Source: Lumnitzera littorea
Lineage: Eukaryota > Streptophyta > Magnoliopsida > Myrtales > Combretaceae
Length of the DNA: 64,000 nt
Assembly (NCBI GenBank): GCA_024138015.1
Contig: JAMXBB010000012.1
Span: 19,158,110 to 19,222,109, forward strand
Reading direction: 5' to 3'
In this document: positions 48,464 to 61,835 of the stretch, piece by piece
How the letters are laid out: each line of letters starts with the position of its first letter
Position numbering within the stretch: position 1 is the first letter of the stretch
Translations under genes and position numbers: made by a program
Notes under the pieces: generated by a model
The model's database searches: none
Told to the model about the DNA's origin: nothing
The model's input: only the letters and a program-made list of their open reading frames with translations

Positions 48464-51400
48464 ATGTAAACCAACCTATGATAGTCCTGATCTTATAGTC
48501 ATTATCGTAGATACGACTTACATAAGGTGTCCACCACTCCTCACTTTCAAGTAAACAACTCATTCATAATTACTAATAAAATTTATATATATAACTAGAA
48601 ACTTTAAGTCATAATTACATAAAGATACTTTCTTATGTTCTTAGGAAATATTTACTTACCATAGTAGTTTGATAAGTAAAATATTACAAGACCATTATAC
48701 AAACCTAAGAGTTAATAATAAACTTTAAAAGACTCGATTGATCAGCTAATTTGATCCTCACTTCCCCAAGACGCTTCAAAAAGAAACTAACCTCAGCATA
48801 GTTATAATGTGACATCTTAATCAATACTTGCAAGAAGATCTATAAGAGTTTGAGAAACCAATAGCTTAGTAAGTCGGGATGGAAACTTCATAATGCATAA
48901 CAAACACAAATAGGGTTTTCAAACAATTAATTAGATGCAATGCAATACGCAAATGCTATCATACAATGTGGTTCAATCCATTATAAAATCAGAGTGATTT
49001 CATCCGCTCTAATCTAAGTTGGGGAGTTTGAATGTTTACGTAACAGCTCACAACCAAACTTAAGTTTATACAATATAGACATCGCTCCCCCTATAACTAT
49101 CCTTCAAACCATTACCCTCATCTTTGCTACAACCTTCTCTTTTGTCACTTAATTTAGCTAAGGATGAAGAAAAGATCATCATTTTATCTAACATTATCTT
49201 TTTCGAAGGTATCGGTATTTGATTAAAGAATTCTAACTGTCCCTTAAAGGGTTATAATGCATGTTTGATTGAGGTATCTAGGTCGCTTATAGTTAAGTTC
49301 AATTTAAGGTAACTAAACCATCTTACACCACTCAATTCATAGTAAACCACCAAAACACAACATCAGCAGTAAGTAATTAGAGACACACAAGTACATACAC
49401 ATATGGCTACTTACAAACATAATCACATATAATCCTAAGCCTTCAAGTACTTTAATATAGTACTGTAAAATACAACAATGTATTAAACTCAACTAACTTG
49501 AAATCCTCAGTACCCTTACTCTATTTGCTGTAGGTCAACTAGTTTTCGCATGTCCTATAATATAAATACTTTTTTAGTATTTATATGCTTATGACATATA
49601 TACTTTAAATTATGATTTGACTCAATTTTCCAAATATATATATATATATATATATATATTACTTATTACCAATCTATTCTAGGTTATTTTTTAAATTTGT
49701 TTTTAAATCTATTTCCAATTTGTGTTCTAATTTAGTTTTCAATTACGTATATTATACATGAACCTTAGGAACTCGTTTCAAATCATAATGTGAAATTAAT
49801 TATATTATATTTGGGTATCCAAAATATCTTATTTGGCCTTTAACCAATATTCTAGTTCATATAGTACATCATAATCCTAATTTAACTACTAGTTTGCTCC
49901 TAACATGAGAAAAATTTATATTTTTCATATAATTATCTAAATTTAGGTTTCATAATACCAGACTAAGAGAATCAAATGCCAAACCATGAGCCCTTGTTAA
50001 TGCAACTAGGGTATACTGTTTGGAAGGGGATTGGAGTTATATTGAGTACGAAGAACAAATTAAGCCCAAGCTTGTTGTGTATGAGGATACAGACACTTTA
50101 GACATTGGATTGGTTGCAAGTCTCAAATTTATTGTATATTACTATTATTATTATATTATCAATTTTAGCCTAATATTTTCTACTTATTACATTTATAATT
50201 TCACATAGTATTAATTTACACACATACATTACATAATACACATAATAATTATATCTAACACTTTAAATGCTACAAACATAATACTACATCTGCTACAAAC
50301 ATAATACTACATCAGAATCTAACATCCTAAAACACCTAATTATGTACTAAATTAGTATCTATATCAAATTGTCACTAAATTACCAAAATAAGCTTAAAAT
50401 CACTCTTTTATATATCATTTTAAGGCTTAAAAATTATCTAAAAAATTAACTTCTAAAAAATATCTTCATAACACCATTTTAAATACCCTAAATAGCCTAC
50501 ATAAAAATTTTGAGTTCAAAATTACATTATTAAGGTCATTTATTTTTAAATAAAAAATAAGCTTGGATTTTGGTATTTTTTAAGCATTGTGTATCTTCAG
50601 ATATAATTCATCAAACTAATATTTTTCCCTAAATCTACATATATAAAAACCTTAAAATACAAAATTTCATAATTTTCTAAATACACTTAATATTTTTACT
50701 AAATTGAACAAAATAAAATTAGAAATCGAACTCACATGTTCGATTAGCTTCCCACCACCAGTAGTGGCTCCAAGTATGTCAGCAAGCTCAGGTGGTGGTC
50801 AATTTGTTCCAAGTGGTCATCGAATGTAGGATTTCCTTATATGCCTTAATTGCACACAATTTTTACTGTATTTTTTTTTTCCTAAAAATACTTAACTCTT
50901 TCTTTCTTATTTCTCTCTATTTTTCCTAGATGACTAACTGACTAAATGAGTTCTAGTTGAAGCTTTGTGAATAGGTTGGTTTAGGTGTTTCTTTAATTTT
51001 CGACTAGCCAAGTGTTTCTTATCTTCTTCTTTTTCACTTTTTAATTGGGTTTATCTTATTGGTTAATTGTCTTATTGTTAATCCTTGCATGTAATGACTT
51101 GATTCTAGATATTTCCATACTTTTTCTTATTTTTCTTGATCTTTTTAATGTTATTTTAGCATATTTTTGGTATTTTAAGCAATTTCATATATATTTACCT
51201 ACACGTAAATACATATATAGTATAAGTAAATACTCCTAAATATTATTTATGTTATTTTATGATTTTTAGTATACATATAATTTATCATTATTGATTTGTT
51301 AGTTATCGAAACTCCTTTTATGTTATTCCAATAAATAACGTGTAATATATTTATAATTTACTATTATGATGTTTAATTATTTTATTACTTATTTTCCTAA

Positions 51401-51540
51401 ATTTAAACTTGTGAGATCACTTTTACTAATATTCTTAGTTTTTTTATATAATTTAGGCTCGATCAAACAACTTATCTAATTGCCCTAAACTTTACGTATC
51501 AATTCCGAACTTCTAATTGCAATGCTTATATGTTGTACTA
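48464..51540 (-). repeat. Dispersed repeat family, copy B
   Basis: This copy is inverted. It begins TGTAAACCAACCTA, as copy D does at 53625. The conserved core is at 49133-49163 (reverse complement CCTTAGCTAAATTAAGTGAC). It also contains the CCACCACCAGTAGTGGCTCC block at about 50751-50770. Compared with copy D, roughly a kilobase between 49500 and 50350 is shorter or replaced by AT-rich sequence. It contains an (AT)n microsatellite. Confidence 0.6.
49638..49660. repeat. AT microsatellite
   Basis: About eleven AT units lie within repeat copy B. Confidence 0.9.
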
Positions 51541-53371
51541 GATGTTCACTTAGAAGTTAAATCAAAGGCAAAATTATGAGTGAGTGGTGAAACAGTAGAG
51601 TCTCAAATATTACATTAGAGGGAATATTCTTAAGAACTTTGAAGTTATTAATCTCGAAGGAAAGTTTAGAAGGTAAATTCCCTGAAATTTTGAAGTCGAT
51701 TGAACTTAGAAGATAGCTCAAAGGGTCCTCTATTAGGGAATTTAAATTCTAATAGACTTAACAACTCATTCAAAAGGTGAATTAAAGGAAGTATTTAAGA
51801 TAACTATAGATATGTGAACACTCAAAAGTTATATTGGAGGGTGTTAATGGAAAAATATTGGGTATTTATCAAACTCAAAGGTTGAACTTATTGTGAGCTT
51901 CAACACCTATATGGTTTAGAAAATAGCTCAAAAGCTTCCATAATTAAATAATTCAAGGGTATTTTGATTTGAGGAATAACTTAGAAGGTAACAAATGTAA
52001 AATAAATTGATATCACCATTATAAACTTTCAATAACTAAGGCATAAAATAATAAACTAACAACTAATCAACCTAATTCTTATAAAGACGAGTAAATTAGT
52101 AGTATTTCATAATTTATATGTAGAATAGAGTACTAAAGTGGGATAAATATCAAGGGGTCACCAACAAGGACATGTTAGCAAGCTTAGTTAGCAAGCAACT
52201 GAGTTTCAAGTAGGTAGGATCAATGTTTCACCACATTTTGAAGTCTTGTTCAAGAATACTTAGAAGCCTTAGTATGTGTCTCATTTGTAATTGTAAATTA
52301 GTTTGCTATGCATATGCAACGTGTGTACTTGAATATGGTTGTACTATTTTGGGTACTAGACTAATGTAGTGATTGCTTTATGATATTGCTTACTTTAGAC
52401 TGTTTGAAATTTCTTAACTACCCCAAAAGCAATCTAACTCAAATTTTGCTTAACTTCTCGCTAAATATGCATCGCAACCCACTAGGAGAAATGATTAGGA
52501 TTTTCAGGCCAAGCATGGACCCTTTGATGAGGATAGCTAAAATGATCCTCTTTCTACCCTTAGTCAAACTAAGTGAGAGAAGAGGAGGTCACGGTAAGGT
52601 TAGGGATTGTAGTTTGAAGTGAAGTATTTAGCGAAGCATGTTTTCCATTACATAAGCCCCGGTTTGGTTTCGATTTGTGTGTGGAACATCAAACTCCTTA
52701 ACCTAGATTAGAGCAAACGCAATTTGTCTAATCTCACAATAGACTAGATAATGTTGTGTAATGGCACTTACTTATACATGCATAGCATCTAACTAAACTT
52801 GCTTGAAAACTCTGGTTGTATAGTGTTAGATATGTGTTATTATCTTTATTTTACTTACTAAGTAAGTTGTCGCTCATTCCTCTATAGCTGTTTTGTAAGC
52901 TCCCTAATATATTCACCAGTATTATTCTAAGCTTAAGAATATTAGAGAACAGGGTCAGGGAGTAAGTTTCAATGCTAATGGGTTAAATTCTTATTTGTTT
53001 GTCAGTCTTACTAACTTATAAGGAAACTAATAGAGTCTTCACCAGTGATCCTCTAGTTTTCAACTATTGATATTGATACTATACTCTATAAACCTGTAAA
53101 CTATTATAAATTATTTACTAATTGCTTTATTTTCTCAAATCAATTTTATTCTTGAAACTTTTTATTGTACTACTTATGATTTATAACGCTTGATTTTCTT
53201 AGTCATTTAAGCTACAAAATTATTTTCAGAAGCCATTTTTAAAAGACACCCTATAAGTTGATATTAATTAGAATTGGGTGGCTTAAAGTGGTGGAGTGGT
53301 AAACACATTATGTAAGCTATACCTAAGTTAGTAGCTAATGTGGCTAGTTTTTAACTTAAGTTGGTTTACAC
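51541..53371 (+). repeat. Dispersed repeat family, copy C
   Basis: This copy has the same orientation as copy A and starts inside the element, near its subrepeat region (51580-51850, with TTAAGAACTTTGAAG and TTTAGAAGGTAAATT words). The core is at 52558-52586 (CCTTAGTCAAACTAAGTGAG). The following block CCTAGATTAGAGCAAACGC matches copy A. It ends near AAGTTGGTTTACA at 53371, the mirror image of the TGTAAACCAAC start of copies B and D. The 80-residue frame at 52380-52622 spans the core and is not conserved elsewhere. Confidence 0.6.
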
Positions 53372-53624
53372 GAAAAGACTATTGCAACTCCGTAGCTTGG
53401 GCCGTGATAAAAAAATAAATAAATTGGCATTTTCTAATTTTAGGGGTTTGATAGATTTTTCAAAAGTGGACCAAAATGCAATTTTCAAAATTAATAAAAT
53501 ATAATGACTTAAAATGATAAGAGCTTTAAACAAATAAAATTGGCCCACACACTAAAGTTTTCATAAATTAAAAACTACTTAAGCTTGTATTATGCCCTAA
53601 ACTTAAGTAGTTATAACAGCTCCA
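53372..53624. other. Spacer between repeat copies C and D
   Basis: About 250 bases separate the two mirror-image ends. It is AT-rich, with a short inverted repeat between TTAAGTAGTT words at about 53575 and 53605. No gene is present. Confidence 0.4.
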
Positions 53625-56600
53625 CTGTGTAAACCAACCTAGGCTAGAAGTTACCCTCCTTAGCTGCTAATATAGGTATAGTTCACTCAAGGTGAACAAC
53701 GACTCAACTAGTTTTGAAGCAATTATATGGATACCTGTAGTAAATAAGATTTGTGGAATAATACTTTACAAGATACATTCTCTCATATCTACAAATAGTT
53801 TAGCTCTTTTACATAGCTTTGTATATATCAAAAGTTCTAAAGCTTTAAAAGGAACTGTACATCTCTACATAAGGACTGCATTATATATTATAGATATAAT
53901 AGTGAGCCAATGAAAACTATAAAGCCTCCTAAAAAGACTTTATATTCCTTCTACAAAAGAAAAAAAAAAGTAACATGATCATTGGTCCATTCTTTAGACT
54001 TTGACTCCTCACTCCCAACCCAACAAAACTAACCTGTAGACTACTATAACGAGACATCTTTAGGTACTACTCTACACTTGTAAAACAATCTATTACAATA
54101 AGAGTTCAATTAGCACAGTAGGAAAGGACATAGTCATATGAGTATATTAACAAATATGGTTATTCTATCATTAATTGGATGCAAATGTAACAAACAAAAG
54201 ATAGATAATCACATAATGTTTAACTGGTTCAATGTAAAGTTAAAGAAATTTCGTCTACTTTAACCTATATTTCTAGGAGTTTTAACGCAACACTATCAGA
54301 TTAAATATGGGCTTGTACAATAGAGAATACCTTCTTCTTTAGAAAACATTCAAACCATGGTTCTTAACCTTGTAGCTACACCTTCTCTTGTCGCTTAGTT
54401 TGACTAAGGGTAGGAAAAGGATCATTTCTACTATTCTCATCAAAGTGTTGGTATTTAATTTGACAACCCAATCATTACACCTATTGAGTTATCATAAATG
54501 TCAAATTTGATCTTAGTCAACTTAAGATTAGTCTAGATTATTAGATAAGCAACCAAGTTTGTACACTCTAAGCATAATATATTCAAGTGGAAAACAACAC
54601 TCGGAGATCAACTCTCAACTGTCAATCAGTATCATAAGTACACACATAGCACACACACAACCAATCTAACTACAACCATAAACAAGCACTCTTATTTCTC
54701 CAAGTATCCTAATATGATACTTCAATATGCCTTGAAGTATCGATCTTAACTTACTTATACTTACTTGTAACTTACTTTTGACCATTGCCTTCTTATTCTT
54801 CAATTGTCCCCAGTAATGCACAATAGATTAGTTTTCAAGCTTTGATTCATTAGTCATTAGTTTATTTTATATGTTTTTAGTTGTTTCTTCACAAATTTTT
54901 TAAGTTATTTCCACTTACAAATCATAATTTCTTGACTAATCAATGATTTTTACTAATGACCCTGAACTACCAAATCCTCTCAATTAGGTTTTGAGTGATT
55001 TTATAGGAGTTTTCTTTAGTAAAAAATCCTCTAAATTACTATCTGAGCTATACAAAGGTCACTCATGATATCAATTTTACTCTTTGAAACAGCCTTTGAA
55101 TTTTCCCAAGTTAAATTTCTTATTAAATTATCCTCTAAGCTACCTTCTAACTTTGCCATTTATAAAATTTTTAATAAAATCACCCTTTGACCAAGCTTTT
55201 GCCTCTCCTATTTTTACGTTTTATTCATAAATTTTGCTTTTGACATACTCTCTAAGTATCACTCTAGTGCAAAATCCATTCACAAAGTCCTCTAAGTTAA
55301 TATTTGTACTCAACCAATGTCCTATAATGAGCTAATTTACTAACTTTTTTCCAATTTATAATTATGAAATCATTTTAAAACAAGTAACACTTCAAATAAC
55401 CTTCCTCAACTTCATCACTTCTTAACTCCTTATGTATTTCATCATAGTTCATCAATTTATTCAAATCCAATCAGAATATTCAAGTTATTAACTTCACTTT
55501 TTAAGGCTAACTCACAATATTCCATAACTTCATACTTTAGTAATCAATGCAATCACTCCAGAACAGTATACATACTTTAATATTGAATCAAGCTCAATAT
55601 CTAAGTGAGATTATTAAAACATATATACTATTATTTACTAAAAAAGACTATGACATAATCTAAGGCTCAAAAATCAAATAAAAATACATAATAATTTAAT
55701 ATGAAATAGGATAATTTATAGAAAAATTTTGAAGTAGAAACTACATCATTTGTTGTATTCATTTCAATTTCAAAAATTGTTTGATTTCTCCTATTTCTTA
55801 AGGACATATATGATAATTACTAAATTTATACAAAATAATATTTTTCCTAAATTCTATATACGAAAATATGTAGGAATAATTTGTGTTTATAATTTTTTGG
55901 GCATTTTTGTATTTTTACTAAATTACTTAAAGTCGAATCAAAAAGGGACCTCACCAAAAAATTAACATCCGGCCACCCATGGCTACTCCCTTGTTGTTAG
56001 TAGCTCCAGACAGTAGGTATGGCTCCTGCAACCCTTTAGGTCAATGTATCCTTTATTGATCAAATTATACCTATTTTGTGTATAATTCCTTAAATTTATT
56101 TCCTTAATCTCCAAATTGTACACTTAATTTTCCCAATTCCTACTTTGCATGAGCAAAATGTTGGAGTGTTTTTTGAATTTTCCAAGCTTGTGGAGTAGTT
56201 AAATGAATTTTCTTTCTCTCTTCAATTTCTTAAGCTTAAATACCTAATCATTTTACATGTTTCTTGATTCTTAATTGCTCTACACCTGTCAAGGATGATC
56301 CACACACCCAACGTGTTAAATTCCTAGCTATTACCATATTTTTTATGATTTTTTTATTGATTTTCTTATGTTATTTTGGCAAAAAATGTAAATATTATGG
56401 TATTTTAGCTAATTACAAGTATACATATATACTTAAAAATTATATACGACACATGTATATATATTCCATATGTTATTTTATGTCTCATTATAATTTTATT
56501 ATATATATAATTTATTTCTAAAGTTTATAAACTAACGAGACCTATGTATATACAATTATGATAAATAATATGTTATCTAATTAAATTATGTTATTTTAGC

Positions 56601-56790
56601 TATATTATTATTTTATTATATTTTTAATATTTGGGTCCACGGGGTCTCCTCGATTAATGTATTAAGCTTATTCATAAATTTTCAAATTAATCGAGTTAGT
56701 TTAACCAATATTCTAAATTTATTCATTTGATTCCTATTTGTCGAGTACAGGGCTTACAGCTTAATCTCACTTCATAGGAATGTAAGCATT
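53625..56790 (-). repeat. Dispersed repeat family, copy D (longest)
   Basis: This is the most complete copy, inverted. It starts TGTAAACCAACCTAGGC, with the core at 54381-54409 (reverse complement CCTTAGTCAAACTAAGCGAC). The subrepeat region at 55000-55330 is rich in CCTCTAAATTA/CCTCTAAGCTACC words. The block GGCCACCCATGGCTACTCC lies at about 55970, and the AT-rich far end matches the start of copy E. There is no conserved open frame. The terminal TGTAAACC and GGTTTACA pattern would suit an LTR, but the opposite terminus is not sharply defined. Confidence 0.6.
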
Positions 56791-57360
56791 TTGGACAACC
56801 CAAAATAATAAAAATTTTTTCCCCACTTCCCATACCCAATTTATTAGAGCCCAGTAAGCAATTTCATAACTTCTTTTATGGAAAGAGTTGTGTTTTAATA
56901 AGTTAGCATCCAAATCCAAGTCTTTCTAGTTTCTATTTTTCTAAAAGGTTTTTAATAGTTGAAATTAGGGTTTATCCATCCATTGGGCCATAATTTCACT
57001 TTTTCCTAATTTCGATAAGGTGATTACTTCTTTTTCAAAGTAATTTTTAATAAATTTTTTTCTTAACTTAGTCAAGAGGTTTATATTAAGCAAGTCAAGT
57101 TTAATATAAATTTAGTTAAAAAAAAATTAGAAGAATTGAACTTTCAACAATGAGCATTCACTCTTGGGATTTAAATCCCCCATTTTCTGTCGCTGATCTT
57201 CTTTATGTTGATTGTGGTTCAAGACCAGTCAATTGTAAGATTTTTTTTTCCTTCATGAATACAATATTTCCTTTGTGGCAAAAGGAAGGAAAAAAAAGAA
57301 GAAGAGTGAACTCGATAGCAAAGGACGACCATGAAAGTAGAACCTAGATTTCACGAGCAT
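56791..57360. other. Intergenic DNA
   Basis: No supported gene is present. A 65-residue plus-strand frame at 57150-57347 ends in a Lys/Arg run and has no recognised family. Confidence 0.35.
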
Positions 57361-57539
57361 AATTTTTTATGCCAAACAGTGGGTTATGAGTCATTTGATG
57401 CACCGTTATTTGAGGTAAGCACATGGACATCCTTTCCAAGTCCGCATCCCTAGTGAAAGTAAAATAGTATTAAAAAGAAAAAAACAATTATTAAGAAATG
57501 AGGCGCAAAAGGGGGCTAAAGATAAATTGTATCTTAAAG

Positions 57540-57850
57540 TTTTCAAAAAATGTCCATGCTAAGTCAAAAGCTCGTATCATCATGTTTAATGCTTGCGAAT
57601 AATAGGAACGAATGCGGCAAACAGGAGTCGTCTTGCACATGCGAGACACACAAACGGAATGCTATTTGGGATTCCCTCCTTCCTCCCACTCCTCTTGTAT
57701 TTCCATGTTTAGGAAGCTTCCAATGTGCAACGCAATGGCATCAACGTTATCATCATGTGGTTCGCTGCATCATTTCATTTTGTATGGATTCGAAACGTGG
57801 ATCTCATGGATGTATTTGTCTTCTCCATTATAATCACATTGATCGGATTA
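57540..57850 (-). pseudogene. Possible LINE ORF1-like fragment
   Basis: On the minus strand about 100 codons, with three stops, read IHEIHVSNPYKMK then NVDAIALHIGSFLNMEIQEE and WEEGGNPK. The spacing of the IGS-and-acidic segment recalls the DUF4283-type region of plant LINE ORF1 proteins. The plus-strand frames over the same bases (57550-57867, 57612-57833) look like shadows. Weak evidence. Confidence 0.25.
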
Positions 57851-57979
57851 GACATATTATCTTATGAGAAATCCGATAAAACTTTGAGAACTAAATCGGT
57901 CTTAAATCTACTAAAATGTGTTATACATACATATAAAACCAAGGATGAAGGTACGTGTAATTATATAAAAAATGGTTAA

Positions 57980-59630
57980 TGTAGTCATCTTTTGACGACT
58001 TAGTGTTTCTAAAAAGAATCTTATGTTACGTTCATAGGATACGAGGTAAGTCCATATTTAATTTAGACATCAATATTTAATTACTTCTTTTTTTAAGCTT
58101 TCAACCTTTTTTTCCTCTTTTTTTTTTTTACCTTTCTATTTAAATTTTCAAATTAAAGAAAAAAAAAAGGGATTTATGTCCAACCTACTAAATTTTTAAC
58201 CATTCTAATTAACTTCTTATTGGCTTTGGAATGGTCATTGGGATTTAGGGATGTCTACAGACAAGTTATTACGAGATACCCAACTTACTAATCTAATAAA
58301 AACCCTATAGAGTTTATAGGTTTTTAGCTCAAGTTTTAGAATTGATTTTTAAAACCTTACAAGGTTTCAAGTTGGCTTTTAGGATTTACAAAAAACCTAA
58401 TTGGAAACCGAACATAATTAAAAGATAATTATCTTATATATATATTTGAATTCTATGTATTAAATAAAAATAATAATTAATAAAATTCATATTTTGGAAA
58501 AACTCTACCCATTTGACCATTGTTTTCTCTCTGACTCTATCTTCTCGTCTCTAATCTCTATCGCCTCACATTAGGCTCACTCAACCCTCACCCACTCACA
58601 AAACAACCAACTAATGGGTCTTATAACACTGTTTTCATAGAAGTTTAAAGAAAAATAATAATTAATTGCTAAAGTTTCAAACATTTTCGCTTTGCCATAG
58701 AAGAAATTATATTATAATATATAATTTCAGAAATATTTTCCGTTTTTACGTTCACTCCTTTTATGCCATTTCTAATTTGTTTCCATAGTTGTTTTGTGAA
58801 ATTATAATGTTTTTTCATATTTAATCTCCATTATTTCTTTTTTTTTTTCCAACTTAATGTCTATTATTTCAATTATTTATTACTATCAATATATTATTAC
58901 TATTAAAAGAAAATAAATAAGAATTATTCAAACCACCATCACTAGTAACATTTTTTTTAAATAAACATTTACTTTTCTAACCATTTTCTCTCTCCCATAC
59001 TATCTCCCTCTATTTTGTTTATTTTCCCATAGGAATACTGTCGTGAACTACCTAATACAATTACTACTCTTTTTGTTCTATTCCTCTAATTTTCCAATCA
59101 CTTCCTCTCTCCCATGATCTTTCTCTCTTCCATTTTCTGGTAATTGTACATTAACCACATTTTCATATCACTTTTTTCTCACAATGATCATGATCTTAAC
59201 ATATTAGTAAAAAGGCACTTCGATCCAAGGGTCGCACTCCCTGTCACATATTCATGTGTTTTGCCGAGGATAAAATCCACAAGTTGTCTATCATTTAAGG
59301 TGAATTTTCTATTCAAAAGCCAAAATTTCTCGATTTTCCAGTCATTTTAGCCATATGAATTTCCTTTCATTTTCCATTTATTTCTTAGGAACAAAAACAT
59401 TTTCATTTTTATTTTGGAGGAAAAATTGTGTTTTCTTTCCTCCTTTTTTTCCCATTTGATATTAATAATTAAGAAACTTTGAAGTTTTTTTAATCAAATA
59501 TAATAATAAAATAGATTTGAATGTTCTAACTTTTTGTTCTTTTCATGACTATTTTAGGTTTGTAATGCCTCGAGATCCTAATTCGATATTACAACCCACC
59601 ACATATTCTAGTTAGCATAGAATATGCTAA
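57980..59630. other. Intergenic DNA, no gene seen
   Basis: This stretch has AT-rich sequence with poly-T runs and C/T-rich stretches around 58530-58610 and 58980-59140. No sustained frame or mobile-element signature is present. Confidence 0.45.
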
Positions 59631-59636
59631 GGCTTT

Positions 59637-59695
59637 TATATATATCAAACTATATCCATAACATAACCGTATATGGATATAGTTTGATATATATA
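59637..59695. repeat. Perfect 24-bp inverted repeat with 11-base loop
   Basis: The arm at 59637-59660 ends CAAACTATATCCATA. The arm at 59672-59695 begins TATGGATATAGTTTG and is its exact reverse complement. The loop ACATAACCGTA lies between them. It could be a tiny palindromic element or an RNA hairpin; no target duplication was found. Confidence 0.85.
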
Positions 59696-60201
59696 TATAT
59701 AAGAATCCACAAAGAAGTGGATATCTACATCCATTCAAATCCTCATAAAACAAGGATTAACCAGCACAATTTTCCAAGAGTTGTATCGTCTTATAACTGC
59801 TAAAACATAGGATAAATCAAGAGTAGTTAATCTCCTTGCAGTATCTCAAACCTACATAATATAGTAAAAGAAGTTTATCTCCTCAATAAAACATGGCTTT
59901 CTTAACACAATATGGCATATCTCAGCAAATACATAACTCATCTCCACTCTAATCATTATAATAATAAAGACACTTGACACCCTTCTCTTTCTAGATATTA
60001 TCAACATACGGCTCCTCATATATAAAATAGTCATATGATCCTGTGCCTGAAAAAGAATAAGGATGAGCTGAAGCCCAGTATGAGTGCACAAGCACACATG
60101 ATTGCCATACCAAAACATACACATACATAGTTATCTTTAGTTTAAGTCTACAAACATTAAAAGAGTACTCATGACTCCATTATACCTTGGCCTTTTTCTA
60201 C

Positions 60202-60213
60202 ATACATACATAC

Positions 60214-60244
<31 letters not shown>
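60202..60244. repeat. ACAT/AT microsatellite
   Basis: Several CATA units pass into about eleven AT units. This is simple repeat DNA. Confidence 0.9.
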
Positions 60245-61835
60245 AGTTTTCCTTTAATTCTTTTACGTCCAAGTCTAAAGTCTAGAAATCCTAAAATTCT
60301 AATTCGCTATCTCATAAACAAGTACACTAGGGAAACCTCAAATATGATCAATAGTTGCTCCTCTAGGGATTGGTCATTGTGAGCCCCTAAAGCGAGTGAG
60401 TTAAGCACAACTAGCAAACTATATCGATTAGGCTATATATGAGTTTGTTTGATTACATTCTAAGTCCTAATAAGCACAAGCAAATAAGCAAGCGCTAAGT
60501 ACATGAATCCTCAACAAGTAAATGGCCTTGGTAAGAGAGAGCTAGAGTAAAAGAGTCTAAAACCTGATTGAAAGGCAAAGCAATTAGCTTAAATCCTCAT
60601 CTCCCTATCATACTTCTTAAGCAAGGTCCTCAACTCACTAAATTATATCCCTTAGACCAACTAAGGAATCACTTGGAATCGTTTCTTAAACTTTATATTC
60701 TTGATTAAAGTTTGAAACTTTTGGAAGTGGATAGGTCAAATAAAGAGCTAGTTAAGCTAAATTTTGATAAAAGACTAACTTGGAATGCAAAACGGTTAAG
60801 ATAGGACATGGTGTTTGGATGCTATAGAGAATAGCATCTAGACATTATCCTTTTGTTTAACACAGAGGCCTAACGTCCAGACGATATAAGGCAAGGCATT
60901 TGGATGCCTTGCTTCTGTACTACAAACCCTTGAACCTAACTCAAAATAACCTAATCTTTGTCAAAACTTACAATTCCTCCAAACTTAACTTAAGAAATGA
61001 TAAATTAAGGATTCACAACCCTTAAATTCAGCTAAAACCTTAATGTTCAATCCCAACAATAGATGTTCAATGCAAGAATCAAATTAGAAGATTATAGTTC
61101 TGTAAACTTACTTGACAATTCTTTAAACACTTAATAAGATAAAAAGAATGAGGCCCTAAATTACCAATAATCTGCTAATTATTCTTAACTTAGAATAAAA
61201 ACTTATCCTATTCTAAGTATAACACTCCAAACAATCATTATCTAACCAAGAATCTAAACTCAATCTAAGAAATCCTTTAAGATATATACCTTAAACACTT
61301 GGAAATAGTTATTAACCAAAAGAATTATGAATCTCCTCTTGGAAAAATCTAAGAGGAAGTTGGAATTAAAAAAAAAATTAAAGAGTTTTAAAGTGCTAGA
61401 AAGCTTAATACAAAATTACTTATGTTAATCTTATAAGTCCTTACCTTAATCCTTTCTGGTTTGCTTCTTAGAGTAAGGTTTAGAGAGAAGCTTTTAATTT
61501 TCTGCACAAGAGGAGTAGAGATTGATTTTCTTTTGGTAAGGTTTAGGGTTTAAGAGAGAGTAGCTATTTAAGGAAGGTAGGATTTTTAGTAACCTTTTGA
61601 AAAAACAAAAATGCTCTTGGTTTTGGAAAATAATTTTTTTTTTACAAGGTTTCTATAAGCATAAATAGAGGCTTTGAAGGTGTCAAGGTGAATTTTAATG
61701 TAGAAGACAAAATTTTCATTTTCCCATCAACTTTTTTAGTATAATTTTTCATTGATTTTTCGTTTGTTTCCTAAGAAACTAAAAAAAAAAAAAATCTATT
61801 TTTTATATGATTATTTCAAGTATTCATAGACAAGG
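60245..61835 (-). other. Probable retroelement-derived non-coding DNA
   Basis: No frame is open. On the minus strand a telobox-like AAACCCTAAACC (61540-61551) follows a CT-rich, TTAAATAG-containing stretch, as in the promoter-leader region of some LTRs. Two short perfect hairpins lie at 60818-60838 and 60891-60912. The assignment is weak. Confidence 0.3.
60891..60912. repeat. Short hairpin GCAAGGCAT/ATGCCTTGC
   Basis: A 9-bp perfect stem with a TTGG loop. A second one, GATGCTAT/ATAGCATC with a five-base loop, lies at 60818-60838. Both follow the word TTTGGATGC or GCATTTGGATGC, so they may come from one duplicated unit. Confidence 0.7.

Noticed and set aside
57550..57979. Three overlapping plus-strand frames considered as a small gene
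   Set aside because: They overlap in different frames, show no motif, and the opposite strand gives a slightly better (though weak) LINE-like reading.
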